The position numbers and the translations under genes are program-made. A DNA stretch of 64,000 nt from Takakia lepidozioides (taxonomy: Eukaryota; Streptophyta; Takakiopsida; Takakiales; Takakiaceae): NCBI GenBank assembly GCA_030704615.1, contig CM060734.1:43168042-43232041 (forward strand). The letters are read 5' to 3'. The first letter of the stretch is position 1, and each line of letters starts with the position of its first letter. Shown here piece after piece: positions 61,481 through 64,000 of this stretch. A model generated the notes under the pieces. It ran no database searches. It was not told the DNA's origin and was given only the letters and a program-made list of their open reading frames with translations.

Positions 61481-63019
61481 GTGGTTAAGTTAGGGGGGGT
61501 GCGCAAGAAAGGAAGTAGGGATAAAATAAAGAGAGGGGCGAGGCGGGGGAGGGGGGAAGGTGAAAAGTAAAAGGGGCGGGGTTTGAAAAGGGCGCCACAA
61601 AGGAGCGCTCCCGCCATGGGGGCAGGGTGCCGTTAGGCGGGGGGGGGGCGTAACCATCAACTAATGTATTTTAAGCGGATGTATTTGAACGCAGATGGCA
61701 AGCGCGCGCGACGGTCCGGGGAGAGGCAGAGCGGCGCTGCGGCCAAATGTAGCGGGGGGCCAGCGGTTAGCGGGCCGTCTCTACCTTGGCTTTGCGCAGG
61801 GCCTCGCCTGTGCGTGTGTGCGTGCCTGCCAGAGCAGCATGGTCGTGCAGCAATCAAAGCAGCAAAGCAAACAGGGTTTGATTTAGTCGCGACTAACCTT
61901 GGTTGCTCACCTCCTGCTCTTTCAGATTGTACTGCCTTACGGTCTCTCATCACTCGATGATGCTGGCCATCATTCAGATTTGAGTACTTCGTCTGTGTTT
62001 ATCACTTGCTGTGCGATGGAGATGGAGAGAGGCGAGAGCGGGAAATGTGCGGGAAGCGGAGGTGCTTCTTTGAAGGGGCATAAAGTGAATTTCTGATTGA
62101 CGATGGCGGAGTCTTTCCGGTGGTTTTGAAGCGGCTATTTGTTTGGAGGACGTAGGGTGAGGCGGTATTCGTTGCATGTATGTTGCTTCTTTCGATTTTT
62201 TTGGTTGTACGTGGCTTCAGCGGGTTTGGTTCTTCCGACTCTGAGGCTTGGAGGCCGACTCTGGTTGTTGGCCAGCTTACGGGGTATGGTTCTTATACTG
62301 GTGTCTTGAGAAAAGAGATGGCTGTGTGGTGTAATTTCAAACTTGAGGAGTGTTTGTGAATAGAACTAGTCGCGGGCGGAAATGCACGGTGTGAAACCCC
62401 CCTCTGGTGGTGAGAATGAGCGAGCTGCTATGGAGTGTGAGCGGCTTGGAGCTCTGCTTAGTCTGTGGCTTGTACGGTGATTTCTGCTCGTTGGCGGTCA
62501 AGGGCGTCAATTATAAGCGACAGACACCTTTAGTTTCCTGACTAAGGCCTACCTAAATCTGTTCTTCTGCAACTTACAGGCATGCTTTTTGCCGGGGTGT
62601 TCTTTTTCTCATGTCTTTTTGTTGCGGGGCTTTTGATGAGATCGATTGAATATTGCTCATGTTTGCACCCCCTAAATCTAGCAGCTTAAAGCTGCGTACG
62701 CTTGTGTCCGCCCTATTTGGTTTGGTTTGGAGCTTCTCCTTGTAAGTCTCGTGTTTCCGTGTCAGTGTCTTCAATTGAGGTGGCCGTGCCACTTTTCTCG
62801 ACGTTTTGGATCTTCGAGGGCCTTTCTTATTATTGCATATTTAGCTCGTCACCCTCTGCTGTTTTTCGTGATTGAGCGTTTCATCCTTTTGACTGCCGTT
62901 ACCTTTTACTTGACACTTCATTTATATTCCGACTGGCTTTGTGCTGCCAATTGCAAATGCAGAACGATGTGAAGGTTCGATTGTTGATTATTCCTGGGTA
63001 GAGACTGACGAAGTAAGAT
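61481..63019. other. GC-rich leader/promoter region of the Tudor-like gene
   Basis: 61500-62160 is G/C-rich with many CpGs (for example AGCGCGCGCGAC at 61701), unlike the AT-rich surroundings. This fits a promoter or CpG-rich 5' leader. An acceptor AAATGCAG at 62955-62962, shortly upstream of the ATG at 63020, suggests a leader intron. No conserved protein frame is seen. Confidence 0.4.
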
Positions 63020-63547
63020 ATGCAAGCTAAGAAGTTGAAGGTGGGAGCTAAAATCTCTGTCTACTGGCCGGAAGACAACCTTTGGTACTGTGGCGAAGTT
63101 GTTTCTGTCAACGAGACATCTGAGACCTATGAAGTACTTTATGAGGATGGAGAGAGGGAGGAGCTAAATCTTAAGAAAGAAAGGTACAAAATCTGTAGGG
63201 ATCACAGAACAGGACAAACAGAAGAGAGGGAGGTGTGGGTGGATGATGGAGACGTGTCCAGGCAGCTTGCCTGCATTTCTGCTATTCTTCACGACATAGG
63301 TATGTGAATTTTTCTCCAATGTCTGTGGTCAAATGCCTGTTGTTCTGGAATATTTGTCTATAACGTACCTGTGTCCTTTTGAATGTTCTCTATGTCTGAG
63401 CTACATTCTGTATAGTAGTTGTCTCTGCTGAATTGTCCCTGGATTGCAGGAGTATTTTTGGAAGAACTAGTCCATTCTATGAGCCTAAAACTCTTTGTCA
63501 CCCTTTCTACGCAGCTCCTGAGACTGATGGGGTCTAATGTCAACTAA
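63020..63547 (+). CDS. Tudor-like domain protein, short
   Basis: Exon 1, 63020-63299 (donor GTATGT), encodes a Tudor-type barrel at about residues 6-58: GAKISVYWPEDNLWYCGEVV and YEVLYEDGEREELNL. The WPEDN...WY...YEDGE pattern is that of plant Tudor domains (PDS5-, MSH6- and ATX-type), which bind methylated histone tails. Exon 2, 63450-63547 (acceptor GATTGCAG), fits in phase and adds VFLEELVHSMSLKLF to a TAA, for 125 residues in all. Alternatively the gene may be larger, with other exons outside the window. The start is the first ATG after a likely leader-intron acceptor. Confidence 0.65.
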
Positions 63548-64000
63548 GAACCGTCGACCCGGACATAGAGGACGCTCTTGAGTGCAAACAAAGTAACTGC
63601 TCTGCCTCTCTTATATTCCTGAAATAAGCCACATAAAGACAGATTTTTGGGCTATTTTACAACGTGAGTCGTGTATGTAGAGGACAGGCTGCCTTCCAAA
63701 GGGGTGTGCTCCAGTAGGCAAGGGTGGTGGCAGGCATGGCGTAAGGGCACACAGTCTGCTGTGAAGGTGGGCAAAGTCCCGGCGCTGGTGCAATACACAT
63801 GTGAACTTGCTTCCCAACTTAGACCCAATATCACTACTTCCTGGTGGGATTCCAAGGTCAGCACTTATGCCTCCTCACCTTCGCAGTATGCTAGTTTGTC
63901 TCTCAATCTTGAGTAAAATTGCAACCATGCCTGCATTGAAACCGTAGTGTCACCTTTGGCGTTGGGGGCATTGTTCACATTCACATGTGTTAGTGGCATA
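63548..64000. other. No recognised gene at right edge
   Basis: Overlapping short frames on both strands but no known domain. May be 3' UTR or intron of the Tudor-like gene. Confidence 0.35.

Noticed and set aside
61664-61960. 98-codon frames on both strands in GC-rich DNA
   Set aside because: Both strands are open because of GC richness; no domain, so treated as promoter/leader of the Tudor-like gene.

Overview
The window looks like nuclear DNA of a streptophyte, most likely a non-seed land plant or a charophyte alga. All host genes carry spliceosomal introns. They include a plastid-type Era GTPase, an adenylosuccinate lyase with a transit-peptide-like leader, a plant-type DNL zinc-finger protein and a HYDRA1-type sterol isomerase. 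A PPR gene fragment, (AAACCCT)-type telomere-like repeats and a Gypsy element primed by initiator tRNA-Met point the same way. I do not commit to a genus. Gene calls come from reading exons, splice sites and phases by eye; no alignment was run.

Host genes, left to right: a DNL-type zinc finger gene (minus, about 1.09-2.05 kb); a complete nine-exon Era GTPase (plus, 3.5-7.2 kb); a complete four-exon EBP/HYDRA1 sterol isomerase (minus, 8.05-9.8 kb); a two-exon 85-residue gene of unknown function (minus, 11.7-12.1 kb); adenylosuccinate lyase (plus, 38.6-43.4 kb); and a small Tudor-like gene (plus, 63.0-63.5 kb). These are unlinked housekeeping genes, not a pathway cluster.

The rest is mostly mobile DNA. 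There is a truncated Gypsy element (12.1-13.5 kb). A 7.66-kb DNA transposon (13.63-21.29 kb) has 16-bp perfect terminal inverted repeats and an 8-bp target duplication, and holds nested retroelement pieces. A 648-codon open frame of DUF7869/DDE character follows (21.6-23.5 kb). Then come degenerate telomere-like repeats (24.2-25.9 kb), a 1.16-kb hAT-type non-autonomous element (28.8-30.0 kb), a 1.13-kb foldback element with a 10-bp target duplication (36.8-37.9 kb), a ~178-bp satellite carrying a 269-bp TA-flanked MITE (44.2-45.4 kb), and LINE fragments at 14-15.8 and 57.7-59.9 kb.

The most striking object is a 10.8-kb Mutator-like element at 46,248-57,030, bounded by a 9-bp direct repeat. 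On the plus strand it encodes a transposase with a SWIM zinc finger. On the minus strand, divergently, it encodes a multi-exon protein that joins a ParB-like motif (VWDGNHRLLAW) to a beta-class DNA amino-methyltransferase. The element also holds 17 copies of a ~24-bp palindrome: 11 in the two largest introns of the methyltransferase gene and 6 beyond the transposase stop. The intronic copies contain CpG (core TTGCGTTGACGCAA); the distal copies have TpG/CpA instead (core TTGTGTTGACACAA). I infer a transposon-borne DNA-modification module with candidate binding or target sites; this is untested.
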